NCBI GenBank assembly: GCA_037176845.1
Contig: JAYKXP010000335.1
Coordinates: forward strand, 1-25,195
Origin: Paramarasmius palmivorus
Lineage: Eukaryota; Basidiomycota; Agaricomycetes; Agaricales; Marasmiaceae
DNA: 25,195 nt
Direction: 5' to 3'
In this document: positions 10,138 to 18,615 of the stretch, piece by piece
Position numbering within the stretch: the first letter of the stretch is position 1
Layout of the letters: the number at the start of each line of letters is the position of its first letter
Translations under genes and position numbers: made by a program
The notes under the pieces: model-generated
Databases searched by the model: none
Told to the model about the DNA's origin: nothing
The model's input: only the letters and a program-made list of their open reading frames with translations

Positions 10138-10632
10138 GGGATGTGACGTTACGGTCACATCCCCGTTCCGAAACGAACTGTAACCCTAATGGCTTCAAGC
10201 CATTAGGGTTACAATGGGTTTGCCGGTTTGACCGGCAAAGAGAGGCAGCGCGAGAAAGCTGCCTCTCTTACTACCACCATCGTCGACGACGACGATGGTG
10301 GTACGTTTGAAGAAGTGGACTGTGACCATCATAGTCACAGTCCTCGGACATCGTTCGGACCCGTGAACCTGAGTCTAGACTCAGGTCCACGGGTTGTAAC
10401 CTTCATTGCAGTATCGTCAACGACGATTACTGCACTGATGACCCATTACTCGGGGATAAGTCTATGAACTTATCCTCGAGTACCCAAGTCACATCCCTCG
10501 TCGTAGACAAAGGGATGTGGCTTAGGTTTACCGACGCGGAAATGAACTGTAACCCTACCGTTAGGGTTACAGTAGTTTTGCCGGTCAGACCGGCATAGAG
10601 GCAGCGCGAGACCTTTTTCTCGCGCTGTCTCT
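10138..10632. repeat. Run of 13 consecutive hairpins at a head-to-head centre
   Basis: Almost every base falls in a hairpin: 10138-10163 (10-bp arms), 10179-10213 (17-bp arms, one-base centre), 10219-10239 (9 bp), 10241-10266 (9 bp), 10273-10302 (13 bp, containing CGTCGACGACG), 10317-10343 (10 bp), 10359-10394 (one internal mismatch), 10407-10434 (bulged, CGTC-AAC-GACG core), 10447-10482, 10486-10523 (CGTCGTAGACG core), 10547-10572 (11 bp), 10579-10595 (7 bp) and 10597-10632 (14 bp, one G-T pair). Left of this run, donor-like signals are on the minus strand; right of it they are on the plus strand. Paralogous runs lie at about 16460-16830 and 19316-19640. Confidence 0.85.
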
Positions 10633-10822
10633 CTTTCTCTCTTACCACTACCATCGTCGCGATGACGAGTGCACACAGGTACGTTCTACTTACTTTTTTT
10701 CATTCATCATTTCTAATTTATCATTACAGGATCACTGAGGAGGACTGGGCCACCACCGACGACGACATTCCGCTGGCATCAAAATCGTGATACTGCGGAA
10801 ACCACCACCATTGTCTTCGATG

Positions 10823-11305
10823 ATGGCGACAAAGGTACGGATTTCTCCCCTTCTTTCCTTCTTCATGGCTAACTTATATCTGTAGGAGCATTATTGGAAC
10901 TAAAAGAAGGGTTGGACTTTGAAGAAGAAGGGAGAGCGGTCACGGTAACATGCGCAAGGTGTGTGACCATCCTCTTTTTTTCTTGCATTTTCTCACTACG
11001 GTTTCTCTTTTACAGGATATATCCTTTCTATCTTACACTTCCCACACCTTATCACACCCGCCACCCGCTAGTCTCTCGTGAAAGATCCAACGATTCCCGA
11101 CAGCACCCAAGACCTTCAAACATCGAGAACACACCCGGTACAGCTCCAACCAACGACTCCAGAGCCACCTAGACTCGTTGTCCGGGACCTTCTGGGATCG
11201 CTAGGGACGACGCCGACGTCTGCAGACGTCGCCGGTATCTCAATTTCCCAGGCAACACCCTTCAGACCCCTTTCCCATACCTACCATCCCAGTTCAATAT
11301 CCTAG
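10823..11305 (+). pseudogene. Array gene family, frameshifted copy A
   Basis: Colinear with the intact copy at 20770-21252. Proposed exons are 10823-10834 (ATGGCGACAAAG), 10886-10958 and 11016-11305, with GTACGG and GTGTGT donors and TGTAG and TTACAG acceptors. Exon 2 is 73 nt instead of 74 and exon 3 is 290 instead of 289, so a one-base loss is offset by a one-base gain downstream. The reading from the ATG meets TAA six codons into exon 2. The expected frames are still visible: ELKEGLDFEEEGRAVTVTCA in exon 2 and LLGSLGTTPTSADVAGISIS near the end, with a TAG at the same place as the intact copy. Probably a pseudogene, unless the unit acts as RNA. Confidence 0.5.
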
Positions 11306-11313
11306 GCGTTCCT

Positions 11314-11370
11314 TAGCGTCTGGATACGAACACAACAATGAGTTCATTGTTGGTGTAGTCCCAGACGCTA
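11314..11370 (+). repeat. 57-nt LASGY hairpin, copy 1
   Basis: Outer arms TAGCGTCTGG/CCAGACGCTA and an inner stem AACAATGA/TCATTGTT. The plus-strand reading is LASGYEHNNEFIVGVVPDA. Other plus copies, all exactly 57 nt, are at 12140, 20153, 21261 and 21981. The fifth outer pair is G-C in this copy and the 21261 copy but C-G in the other three. Confidence 0.8.
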
Positions 11371-11520
11371 TGGCAAAGCCTTGTGAACGTGAGCGAAGGT
11401 GTGCACCCGAGTCTACAGGCGCAGACTCGGGCGCGCTGGACATTTATCGTAGCGTCAATGACGCCGCGGTAAATAGTTCCAGATTTGAGGGTGAATGTAC
11501 ATTCACCCTCGAGTGCCGCA

Positions 11521-11555
11521 GTCACATCCCTTCGTCGCAGACAAAGGGATGTGAC
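11521..11555. repeat. GTCACATCCC hairpin
   Basis: Arms GTCACATCCC and GGGATGTGAC around TTCGTCGCAGACAAA. The copy at 21480-21514 has GTTACATCCC and GGGATGTAAC, a paired C-G to T-A change. The copy at 10488 has GTCACATCCC/GGGATGTGGC, with a T-G mismatch at the neighbouring pair. Confidence 0.85.
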
Positions 11556-11715
11556 CTAGTTTGGCCGGTCAGACCGGCATTCAGAGGCAGCGTGAGGTCT
11601 TTTCTCACGCCGCCTCTCTTGTCATTCAACCACCACCATCGTCTTCGAACGATGGCAGCTGGGTACGTTCCCTTGCATCTTTTCTTTCATCTTTTCTAAA
11701 TATTTATTATTCTAG

Positions 11716-11789
11716 GTCTAAACATTGGGAGTAGAAGGGCGAGGGATCGTCGGAGAAGAAGGGAGAACGGTCATGGAATAGGGCTCAAG
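11716..11789 (+). other. Exon-2-like segment, diverged copy
   Basis: A 74-nt segment between a TTCTAG acceptor-like site and CAAG|GTACGT. It is the same length as exon 2 of the intact family member and keeps GGAGAAGAAGGGAGAACGGTC, but it contains stops (GTCATGGAATAG) in the expected frame. Similar segments lie at 19752-19822 (71 nt), 21682-21754 (73 nt) and roughly 23118-23210. Confidence 0.55.
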
Positions 11790-12139
11790 GTACGTGTCTA
11801 ACTAGTTTTTTCTTGCAGTTTTTTACTTCTAATTCATCTTCTGTAGGCTCTATGTTTGGAATCTCACTGTCATAGGAGATCCTCCGGCCGCCGTCACCAC
11901 CTTTTCGATAGAACATTACAGAACAACGCCGAAGACGAATCACCAAACAAACTACCGAAATCAAGAAAACGAGCCCACAACTACGTATTCAAATCGAACC
12001 AAGACTTTTTTAGTCACGAAATATCAACACAACACCTCGTAATCCCATCGACATTTCCTTCCACCACAATATCGCCATATCGCCATTACGCGCAACTACA
12101 CATGATACTACCCCAACGCCCAACATTCCAACGGCTCTT

Positions 12140-12196
12140 TAGCCTCTCGATCCGCACGGAGTGGTGCTTTCATCACTCTTGTCGTACCAGAGGCTA
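12140..12196 (+). repeat. 57-nt LASGY hairpin, diverged copy
   Basis: Arms TAGCCTCTCG/(TA)CCAGAGGCTA with one mismatch. It reads LASRSARSGAFITLVVPEA and continues in frame through ITRPLDSGKGEEVKVAVNEL to a stop at about 12312. Upstream the frame reads QHSNGS, comparable to TQYSDPS before the 20153 copy. Confidence 0.7.
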
Positions 12197-12312
12197 TTAC
12201 GAGGCCTCTGGATTCAGGTAAAGGGGAAGAGGTTAAGGTAGCGGTGAACGAGTTGCGGTCCACGACGACGGTGTTCAGCATTCCGCTGGCATTAGAATTG
12301 TGTTCAGTCTGA

Positions 12313-12906
12313 AGGTATGCATGTTCTCTATTTTTTTCAGGCAACTAATTTACTTGTTCTATAGACTATACTATGCCTCTACAACCTGCCAATCCGTTCC
12401 AGAACCCAAGGTCATCGACAGGTTTCGTTTAACGCTGTGGCCGCAGGTGTGTTCAAGGTACGAGTCTTCTCGTTTCTAGAAAGTTATCACTGACGCGTTA
12501 TATAGGTCTCAAATGCCACGATGACCTCAACACATTCGCCACATCGAATTCGTCACTCCCTCTGCCGACAACCCGAAACATGGTGACCCTCCCGACAATA
12601 TGCAAGCACCGTTAGCATCGATGATGATGATGTCAAGTCGTTACGCTGACGTTTACCATGTCCTTGGCAACACCTCCGTGGCTTTGAGGTCATTTGCATT
12701 GGCATTACCTTCAAACGCATGGGTTATTAGGACGACCTAGGGTCACTCTAGGGTCGGTATACCTATAGGTGACCCTAGGGTGCCCTAGGGTGTGGTGGGG
12801 GCATGACGGGTTGGGTATACCCTGATAACCCTAGGGTGCAGGTCTTGGGACTTGAAGTTTCTTTGATAATTTTTAGTTAGTGTTGTTGTAATGAGCGTCG
12901 GGGACG
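12313..12906. other. Degenerate unit end and boundary element copy 2
   Basis: Intron-like signals persist (AAGGTATGCATG to TTCTATAG; CAAGGTACGAG to TATATAG), but no frame is convincing. At 12720-12840 there is a decayed boundary element: GGGTTATTAGGACGACCTAG, then AGGGTCGGTATACC and GACCCTAGGG. It separates the first and second head-to-head modules. Confidence 0.55.
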
Positions 12907-13171
12907 ATGAAGGGAAAGCGAAGTTTGAACTTACCGTGGGAATTGAAAGTTCTGCTCTACTCGCATCGTCTACGACGCTGGCTGATGAGAATATTCATGG
13001 CCTCATGTTACACTCAGACGTCGTCTACAACGATTGAGTGCGCGGTTGTATGGCATCTTTACCCGAGTCTGATGAATTTCCATCAGGCTCAAGTAAAGAT
13101 GCCACACTCACTCGTCGTAGACAAACGAGTGTTTGCGGTAATAACCTATCATAGTACTATTAGCAGGTAAA

Positions 13172-13420
13172 ATAGGTTATTAGGACGATGTAGGGTCGGT
13201 CTAGGGTCGATATCGACCCTAGGGTACTTAGTTGGTTGGGTGTGTGCTAGGGTAGGTGAAGGGGACTTACGGGTAGTGCTGGCTAGGGTATAGTAGGGTA
13301 TTGGGGACTTGGATACTTTTCCTGGCAAAGTTTGATTAGTGCAAAGTCATTCGTCCAAGAAGATATGTGTTTGATAACTTACCGTGTGATTTTTTGGGAC
13401 TCGAGACAAGTGTACTTATG
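13172..13420. repeat. Boundary element copy 3 with duplicated flank
   Basis: The perfect palindrome AGGGTCGATATCGACCCT lies at 13203-13220, preceded by GGTTATTAGGACGATG. About 200 bp to its right, including CTGGCAAAGTTTGATTAGTG and AACTTACCGTGTGATTTTTT, recurs almost unchanged from 16880 to 17060 and, more diverged, tandemly at 13590-13690. Confidence 0.8.
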
Positions 13421-13868
13421 CGTCGTAGACGATTGAGGGAGAGGAAGGCAGAACATACCGTGAGAATGTAATGTTCAGCTGCACAATCCATCATCTACGA
13501 CGCACGACTGTCTACTTGGCCAATTGTGGCTGTGTAACTTCCAACGCTGAGGCTGTGCGACTTCAAACGCTGGCGATGAATATACATTTTTTTCTGGCAA
13601 GGTTTGATTAGTGCAAAGCCCTTTGTCCAAGAGGATGTTTGTGTGATGAACTTACCACCTGATTTTTTTGGGACTGGGGATGAGTGTGTTGATGCGTCGT
13701 AGACGATGGAGGGAGAGCAGGCCAGAAGATAGCGTGGGAATTGAGTGTCTGCCTCAGTCTCCTCGTCTGCGACGCTCGACTGATGGACTCGCACTCGTGT
13801 GAATATTCAAGTGCTCAGTCTGCATTCAATCGTCGTCGACGACTGTGTGCAGGCTGATGCACTTGAAA

Positions 13869-13916
13869 CATCTTTACTCGAGTCTGATGAATTTCCATCA
13901 GACTCGAGTAAAGATG
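13869..13916. repeat. 21-bp hairpin, loop AATTTC
   Basis: Perfect 21-base arms (starting CATCTTTACTCGAG) around AATTTC at 13890-13895. The same arms at 17243-17290 enclose GAAATT, the reverse complement. A third, imperfect copy at 13054-13101 has AATTTC. Confidence 0.95.
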
Positions 13917-13964
13917 CCAGCACGCAGAGCTTAGCGTCGTCGACGATGTGCTCTGCGTGCTGGC
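13916..13964. repeat. 15-bp hairpin with CGTCGTCGACG core, copy 1
   Basis: Arms GCCAGCACGCAGAGC/GCTCTGCGTGCTGGC with the core at 13935-13945. The first base is shared with the preceding hairpin. Related copies are 17290-17338 (one mismatch) and 14500-14552, which differs by three compensatory pairs. Confidence 0.95.
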
Positions 13965-14103
13965 ATTACTATGCGAGCATGAGAAGTTGATAAAACACTC
14001 ATGCGTCGTAGACGCATGAGTGTTTACTGTAATAACCTATCATATTATTATTAGTAGGTAGATACAATAAAAATAACTTACCAATAAAAGAAGCATACAA
14101 GTA

Positions 14104-14132
14104 TACATCATTTGTCTACGACAAATGATGTA
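14104..14132. repeat. 13-bp hairpin TACATCATTTGTC-TAC
   Basis: Perfect arms TACATCATTTGTC and GACAAATGATGTA with loop TAC. The core is TGTC-TAC-GACA, a paired variant of the common CGTC-N3-GACG. Confidence 0.9.
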
Positions 14133-14233
14133 GCTTTGTGCCCTAGTACCTGAAATACACAGGTACATGGGCAGCTAACAAAGCATAGAAACCAGTCTTC
14201 GTCTACGACGAAGATGGGTACGGGGCTGTATGC

Positions 14234-14300
14234 TGTGGCAGTGAACCTGGTCCGTCCCACGCTCGGCAAAAGCGTGGGACGGACCAGGTTCACTGCCACA
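14234..14300. repeat. 30-bp perfect hairpin
   Basis: The longest perfect stem seen: 30 bp beginning TGTGGCAGTGAACCTGGTCC, loop CGGCAAA. The second copy at 18099-18163 has a 29-bp stem with one mismatch and the same loop. The outer part of the arm, GTGGCAGTGAACCTG, appears alone at about 24136 near the telomere. Confidence 0.95.
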
Positions 14301-14499
14301 GGGCGCTCAACCTGCATCCATTCGTCAACGACGAATACTTGGATGTGGGTGAGCGCCTGTGAGCGCTGGATCATTGTTACTCAAGTCTGACGAAATCATC
14401 AGACTTGAGTAAACATATGACAGCAACCGAACCCTCTGCACACACACCTCGTCGTAGACGAAGAAAGACGAGGACCGAGATCATTAGATCTGAGTAAAG

Positions 14500-14552
14500 G
14501 TAACAACATACAGAGCTTAGCGTCGTAGACGACAAGCTCTGTATGTTGCTAC
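14500..14552. repeat. 19-bp hairpin with CGTCGTAGACG core
   Basis: Arms GTAACAACATACAGAGCTT and AAGCTCTGTATGTTGCTAC, with one mismatch and the core at 14521-14531. It is homologous to 13916-13964 and 17290-17338, with three pairs changed on both arms. Confidence 0.9.
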
Positions 14553-14630
14553 TTCATAGCACACACTCATTCGTCCTTGACGAATTGAGACGACCAGGGT
14601 CAAATCATCATTTTCGCAATGATGGCACTT

Positions 14631-14657
14631 GGAGTATTCGTCGTGAACGAATACTCC
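14631..14657. repeat. 11-bp hairpin GGAGTATTCGT
   Basis: Arms GGAGTATTCGT and ACGAATACTCC around CGTGA. It belongs to the ATTCGTC-N3-GACGAAT group frequent in the minus-strand units. Confidence 0.85.
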
Positions 14658-15575
14658 ATGATCAGGGTACATACACGGCTAACGAAGCATTCGTCAATGA
14701 CGAACGCTTACCTTTAGCGTAATGCTAGAAGTAACAAGTTAGTCGTGGAAAAGGAGATTAAGAAACGCTTACCGTGTATTGTCGGCGACGACGATGAAGG
14801 TAAGATAACAGAAGCGGATTTGACTGTGATGTCACTTCCGCTACCAGGAACAAACCGTGTCCTCCGTCTGCAGTAGCAGAGGAGAGCACGATGCCACTCA
14901 GAACAGCCTACATCTGCACTGTCGTAGTCTCTGGAACATCTAGAACGGCGAATTCGCCATTCCGCGTGTCCAGAGACTGCATAGCCATGATCGTAGGTGC
15001 TCTGGAAGATCGAGATGAGGGCGGAGGTGGCGAGGAAAAAACATGCGGTGAGGGGGAGCAGGTTGAACGGAGGTGGTGAAATTGAGCGCGTTGATGTATT
15101 TGGCATCGACGCGGAAGCTTCAACTTCATGTATGGTGGTGATGAGTACCGAACGGAGAGGAAAAAAAAGCTGCGTAAGATTGACAAGAAAAGCGGCAAGT
15201 GAGAGGCCACGCACCTTGGGTCATTCTTACTGCTTCTCTCGCCAATCACCTTCCCAATAAACTATATGTAATCCTAATTAAAATATTAAGCCATTGAAAT
15301 TGGAAGGTTGCAAAGCAACACTTACCTTGGCATCGTCGGCGACGATGATGCCAGCCTCTTCCTCAAGTCGTAAGTATGGCCCTACATAGGGCATGTTAGC
15401 ATGGTAGTATAGATAAAAGAAAAGACTTACCTGTTGATTGTTGTTGTCGATGATACTCGCCCTTGCGTCTTCGTGGTGGAGGATGGTGGTGGTAGTTCAG
15501 AGAAAAAGGATGTGACTGTGACGTCGCATCCCGCAGGCAGAAAGGCTGGTGGCAGGTTCACTGCCGCATGAGCGC

Positions 15576-15989
15576 TCAGCCTGCGTCAATTCGTTGACGA
15601 CGAATAGGTGGAGGACGAGGGAAGAAGGCGGCGGCGAGAAAAAGGGGAGCATCGGCGAGTGTAGCCGATGGGTTGGAGATGGTGGAATGGGTTGGTTCAG
15701 GGGTAGCGATAATGGGCGTTGACGTTGAGGACAGTGGTAATGGGAAGGGGGTATTCAGTGTCTTGAGGTAGTCGCGGTATCGGTATTGATGCTGATGAGA
15801 AGTTTGTGACTGGACGAAGAGACGGAAGCGTAAGAAGAACTGAATAATCAGAGCAAAGGGACGACCTACATTTAGATCGTCGTCGGCGACGGTGAAGGGA
15901 AAAAGGGAAAGGAGAGATGTGACATGACAGTCACATCTCTGGAAGGCAACCATTCGTCCTAGACGAATGGTTGGATACGAAGCGCCCAT
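15576..15989 (-). other. Minus-strand array protein-like frame, copy B
   Basis: A 137-codon minus-strand frame. It contains SLFPFTVADDDLNVGRPF, comparable to SSPFTIVADETKVRSPF at 18.8 kb, then PLSSTSTPI, also present at 18.7 kb, and NPSATLADAPLFLAAAFF, present in three copies. A GTAGGT donor-like site follows TCTAAAT inside it, so the true exon structure is probably shorter pieces. Function unknown. The shared peptides make chance unlikely, but which parts are translated is unclear. Confidence 0.4.
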
Positions 15990-16459
15990 TCCTGACAGCC
16001 GCCGCCAAATTCCTCTACCTTAATAGAGGAACGGCCGGACGTCTACCTTAATAGAGCGTCCGTGGCGTCAATTCAGGAATGGCGGCGGGAGCGAAAATCT
16101 TCGAGTTCATATGAAGTGTATTCGGGTACCTGTATTTAGGTAAGAAATAGTAAGAACGATGTAAAAATGTGAGTGAACGGTAACGCACCTTGAACGCTCG
16201 TTACATCTTCTTTCCGCCCTTTGGTCCCTCTTTCGTCTGCGCCCGGTATCCCATGCGTATGTATAAATATAGATCTAAAAGATATATTTTAGTCGTTGAA
16301 GGAATATTGAAGAACTAAAACTCACCTATCGTTCCTCATCGACGATGGATGTATGTGGATAGATCTGAAAAATATTTTTTAGTAGTTGAAGAAAAATGGA
16401 AGAAGAAAGACTTACCTATCGTTCCTCGTCGACGATAGATGGTGGTGGTAAGGATGTAA

Positions 16460-16830
16460 GAGGGATGTGACGTTACCGGTCACATCCCCGTTCCGCAGAA
16501 ACCGATTGTAACCCGAATGGTTTGAAGCCATTAGGGTTACAATCGGTTTGCCGGTCAAACCGGCAAAGAGAGGCAGCACGAGAAAGCTGCCTCTCTTAAC
16601 CTGTTACTACCACCATCGTCGTCGTCGACGATGGTGGTACGTTTGAAGAAGAGGACTGTGACCATCATGGTCACAGTCCTCGGACATCTTTCGGACCCGT
16701 GAACCTGTAGACTGACTCAGGTCCACGGGGTGGAATCTTCATTGCAGCATCGTCCTCGACGATGCTGCAATGAATGATCCCTTCTCGAGGATAAGCGTAA
16801 CGAATACGCTTATCCTCGAGTACTTAGGGT
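16460..16830. repeat. Hairpin run at the second head-to-head centre
   Basis: Colinear with 10138-10482 but missing the right-hand hairpins. It includes a GGATGTGAC hairpin, a TGTAACCC...GGGTTACA hairpin whose stem extends outwards with ACCGAT/ATCGGT, GCCGGT/ACCGGC, GAGAGGCAGC/GCTGCCTCTC, CCACCATCGTCG/CGACGATGGTGG, GGACTGTGACC/GGTCACAGTCC and a CGTC-CTC-GACG core hairpin. It runs directly into boundary element copy 4. Confidence 0.8.
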
Positions 16831-17060
16831 TATTAGGACGAGGTAGGGTCGGTCTAGGGTCGATATCGACCCTAGGGTACTTGGGTGTAGGCTAGGGTAG
16901 GGGAAGAGAACTTACGGGTAGTGTTGGCTAGGGTATACCAGGGTATTGGGGACTTGGATATTTTTCCTGGCAAAATTTGATTAGTGCAAAGTCATTCGTC
17001 CAGGAAGATATGTGTTTGATAACTTACCGTGTGATTTTTTTGTGGCTCGAGACAAGTGTG
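16826..17060. repeat. Boundary element copy 4 with duplicated flank
   Basis: TTAGGGTTATTAGGACGAGG, then AGGGTCGATATCGACCCT at 16856-16873. The following ~190 bp are nearly identical to 13220-13420. It marks the change from the second to the third head-to-head module. Confidence 0.8.
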
Positions 17061-17242
17061 CGCTGATGCGTCGTAGACGATGAAGGGAGAGCAGGCCAGA
17101 AGATAGCGTGGGAATTGTGTGTCTGCCTCAGTCTCCTCGTCTGCGACGCTCGACTGATGGACTTGCACTCGTGTGAACATTCAAGTGCTCAGTCTGCATT
17201 CAATCGTCGTCGACGACTGTGTGCAGGCTGATGCACTTGAAA

Positions 17243-17290
17243 CATCTTTACTCGAGTCTGATGGAAATTCATCAGACTCGAGTAAAGATG
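17243..17290. repeat. 21-bp hairpin, loop GAAATT (inverted)
   Basis: Arms identical to 13869-13916, but the six-base loop (17264-17269) is the reverse complement. Flanks on both sides match the 13.8-kb copy, so this is the same locus duplicated with its loop flipped. Confidence 0.95.
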
Positions 17291-17658
17291 CCAGCACGCA
17301 GAGCTCAGCGTCGTCGACGACATGCTCTGAGTGCTGGCCATGAATATGAAAAACTAACATCATATTCATTTGTCGTAGACACACGAGTGTGTCTCCCAAA
17401 GACATATAGTAGGTAAAGGAAAAGAAAAAGATGTAGGGTTATTGTAAATGTCCCCAGCACAGTCACTCGTCTATGACGAGGAAGTGTGTACTGGGGACTA
17501 GTACCTGAAATATGCAGGTAAACGGGCAGCTAGCAAAGGATTCGTCGACGACGAATGCTGTATTGGCTGACATTGGATCAATGTACCCGAGGTACTCTTG
17601 GGTAGATGGTCAGCTAATGAAGCATTCGTCGGCGACGAATCCTTCGAGGAAGTCTCAC

Positions 17659-17676
17659 GTACCTTAATTAAGGTAC
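17659..17676. repeat. Perfect 18-bp palindrome GTACCTTAATTAAGGTAC
   Basis: Fully self-complementary, with no loop. It contains the CCTTAA motif also found at the centre of the 9111, 16010 and 18966 hairpins. Confidence 0.9.
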
Positions 17677-17902
17677 ATCATTCATTTGTCGATGACAAAC
17701 AAGTGTTACAGCAATTGTCGAGGACGAAGCTGCAACAATGGATCACCACTGTATCTGTAGAGTAGACTTTAGTACGCGCCAAATGTTAAAAATAAACAAA
17801 AACTTACCCCTGACCATTGAGATAAGAAGCGAGTATGTTACACTCGATATCTGCCTCTACGACGAAGTGCCAGGCGTCCTTCGTCAAGGACAAACAATGC
17901 AT

Positions 17903-17958
17903 TAGCCTCTGGAACTCAAGGATGACGAATTCGTCATCGACGTCGTACCCAGAGGCTA
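17903..17958 (-). repeat. 56-nt TAGCCTCTGG hairpin (minus-strand form)
   Basis: Outer arms TAGCCTCTGG/CCAGAGGCTA, inner GATGACGAATTCGTCATC. The minus-strand reading is LASGYDVDDEFVILEFQRL, close to the copies at 9456 and 18434. Confidence 0.8.
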
Positions 17959-18098
17959 GGCAAATGCTCGGGGATCCTGGGAAAAGTGGTAGAATGGAGA
18001 GATGGAGAGGGAGGTGGATGGTTGCAGGAAAATGACCGCACCTGAGAATACACCTCTTCGTCTACGACGAAGATGGGATACGAGGTTGTGTGAGGTAA

Positions 18099-18163
18099 GT
18101 GGCAGTGAACCTGGTCCGTCCCACGCTCGGCAAAAGCGTGGGACGGACCAGGTTCACCGCCAC
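18099..18163. repeat. 29-bp hairpin, second copy of 14234
   Basis: Same stem and CGGCAAA loop as 14234-14300. One mismatch (A opposite C) lies in the outer stem. The flanks have diverged much more than the stem. Confidence 0.95.
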
Positions 18164-18290
18164 AGGGCGCTCAACTCCTGAGCCTGGTCCTTCGTCGTAG
18201 ACGGTACGGGGTGAGCCTGAGTGGCAGTCGCACTTAGCCTGCATCAATTCGTCGACGACGAATTGATGTAGGTTAGGTTCACGGCGACAG

Positions 18291-18319
18291 GGGACTCCAT
18301 ACTACCAAGCTGGAGTCCC
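18291..18319. repeat. 9-bp hairpin absent from the 9.36-kb paralogue
   Basis: Arms GGGACTCCA/TGGAGTCCC. At the matching position near 9372 the sequence goes straight from GGCGACAG to GCAGCATTCG, so the whole hairpin is an insertion or deletion. Confidence 0.8.
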
Positions 18320-18352
18320 TAGTGCAGCATTCGTCCTTGGCGAATGCTGCAC

Positions 18353-18389
18353 AGTCAATGTACTCGAGTCCATCTCGAGTACGTTGACT
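18353..18389. repeat. 16-bp hairpin reduced in the 9.4-kb paralogue
   Basis: Arms AGTCAATGTACTCGAG/CTCGAGTACGTTGACT, loop TCCAT, one T-G pair. The paralogue has only AGTACACTGAC between the same flanks. Confidence 0.8.
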
Positions 18390-18408
18390 GCGCTCATCTC
18401 ATACCTAC

Positions 18409-18615
18409 CTAACCACACCAGAAGCAATCCAATAGCCTCTGGAACGCGAGGACGACGAAATCGACGTCCTCTGTGTACCCAGAGGCTAAGTAAGCTGTGG
18501 TGGGTGTTGGGATAGGTGGAGGCAGGGAGATGGTGAAGAAGGCGGCGGCGAAAGAAAGGAAGGCATCGGCGAGCGTAGCCGATGCCAAATTCTGAGCTCC
18601 GTGCGCCAGGGTTAT
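18409..18615 (-). other. Minus-strand array protein, uninterrupted copy C
   Basis: An open stretch of 69 codons ending in TAG at 18409. It begins ITLAHGAQNLASATLADAF, has a proline/threonine linker (PPPIPTPTTAYLASGY) and ends AFQRLLDCFWCG. It joins without a frameshift the two peptide segments that lie in different frames at 9.5 kb. TGA lies just upstream (18616-18618), so an exon start is needed in between or before. The FLSFAAAFFTIS segment is hydrophobic and could be membrane-associated. Function unknown. Confidence 0.4.

Noticed and set aside
10179..10213. Interstitial telomere tract (CCCTAA/TTAGGG)
   Set aside because: Only single units occur, as the two arms of one hairpin, and the chromosome's own unit is TTAGGGG.
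14714..15214. 166-codon minus-strand frame as a complete gene
   Set aside because: It crosses several hairpins and a donor-like CTTACC site. Only short pieces (such as SSSSPTIHGKRFL) sit where other array units have exon-like sequence, so the full frame is not supported.
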